IMG/VR virus record: IMGVR_UViG_3300036846_000938
Coordinates: 1-26,182 of that record
Length of the DNA stretch: 26,182 bases
Source: a virus
Reading direction: 5' to 3' (one strand)
Below the pieces are notes generated by a model, which did not search any database, was not told the DNA's origin, and saw only the letters and a program-made list of their open reading frames with translations. A program made the position numbers and the translations under genes. Numbering within the stretch: the first letter of the stretch is position 1; each line of letters begins with the position of its first letter. Of this stretch, positions 25,969 to 26,182 are shown piece after piece.

Positions 25969-26182
25969 CGCCGCAGAGGAGATCCTCCAGGGTTGGGACG
26001 AGGACGAGGACGAGGTCACCGAGGTCGCGCAGCCGACCGTCGGGGAGGCCGAGCAGGAGGAAGAGGTTCCTGCTGCGCCGCCCACGACCGAGCCGGTCCC
26101 GACCGAGCAGCCCGAGGAAGAGGAGGGTGAGGGCGAGGATGAAGACGAGACACAAGAGGATGAGGAGGGCGAGACTGAGGAG
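25961..26182 (+). CDS. Acidic scaffold-like protein (partial)
   Basis: GTG 25961 with AGGAGG about 6-7 nt upstream, overlapping the previous gene by 8 nt. 74 codons run off the window. Begins MSNAAEEILQGWDEDEDEVT and is almost wholly Glu/Asp/Pro (GEAEQEEEVPAAPPTTEP, then long acidic runs). Position after portal and extreme acidity fit a scaffolding protein; the fold is not visible. Confidence 0.65.
   Translation, partial: MSNAAEEILQGWDEDEDEVTEVAQPTVGEAEQEEEVPAAPPTTEPVPTEQPEEEEGEGEDEDETQEDEEGETEE

Overview
This window looks like one arm of a temperate, tailed double-stranded DNA phage of a high-GC host, most likely an actinomycete in the broad sense. The reasons are high GC with strong G/C at wobble positions, many GTG starts, a Rpf-like wall-lytic protein, and several small proteins of types I know from actinobacteriophages. 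Host genus cannot be read from the sequence. Packaging genes (large terminase, a roughly 680-residue portal, an acidic scaffold-like protein) are at the right end. The capsid and most tail genes must lie outside. The 3' half of a tRNA-Ala(TGC) gene beside the integrase has phage-like DNA on both sides and no 5' half. I read it as attP of a non-integrated (virion or episomal) genome rather than a prophage end.

Layout. 1-400: end of a rightward (late?) operon, a strong terminator, and attP with GGGGTCAGG direct repeats on both arms. 401-7737, all leftward: a small acidic protein, integrase, an excisionase-like HTH protein, then a very compact operon in which 11 consecutive junctions are 4-nt ATGA/GTGA overlaps. 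That operon encodes zinc-ribbon proteins, two tiny membrane proteins, an HNH-like protein, a resolvase-type nuclease, a Cas4/RecB-like exonuclease, a single-strand-binding-type protein and an XRE repressor. 7738-8126: control region with a tandem repeat array (operator or iterons) and AT-rich DNA. 8127-8861, rightward: a zinc-finger/HTH regulator.

8926-13981, leftward: 18 small, mostly acidic, mostly unrecognised genes. Nearly all gene junctions carry the same modular element: a hairpin with a gene-specific, self-complementary stem, whose loop often holds the upstream stop codon; then the leader GTCTTCCCAACACAAGGAGG containing the ribosome-binding site; then the start codon. It resembles in concept the start-associated sequences of cluster K mycobacteriophages, but its sequence is different, and the leader can pair with its own Shine-Dalgarno. 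A 22-nt sequence (21/22 identical, inverted) brackets the whole array. This is the most unusual thing in the window.

14457-15874, rightward: two zinc-motif proteins. 16007-18766, leftward: a second overlapping operon with three DNA-binding candidates and a SLOG/DUF2493 protein, headed by a diverged copy of the modular element. 18996-26182, rightward: tail-collar fibre protein, small basic and membrane proteins, an IPT/TIG-domain protein, secreted lysozyme/transglycosylase, large terminase with an apparent ATC start, an HNH endonuclease embedded in an island of different codon use, a Pro/Gly-rich protein, portal with a collagen-like tail, a small helical protein and the start of a very acidic scaffold-like protein.

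Together the genes give integration/excision control, recombination (exonuclease, SSB-type protein, resolvase), regulation, and packaging/structure. No DNA polymerase, helicase or primase is visible, so replication probably uses host enzymes or genes outside the window.
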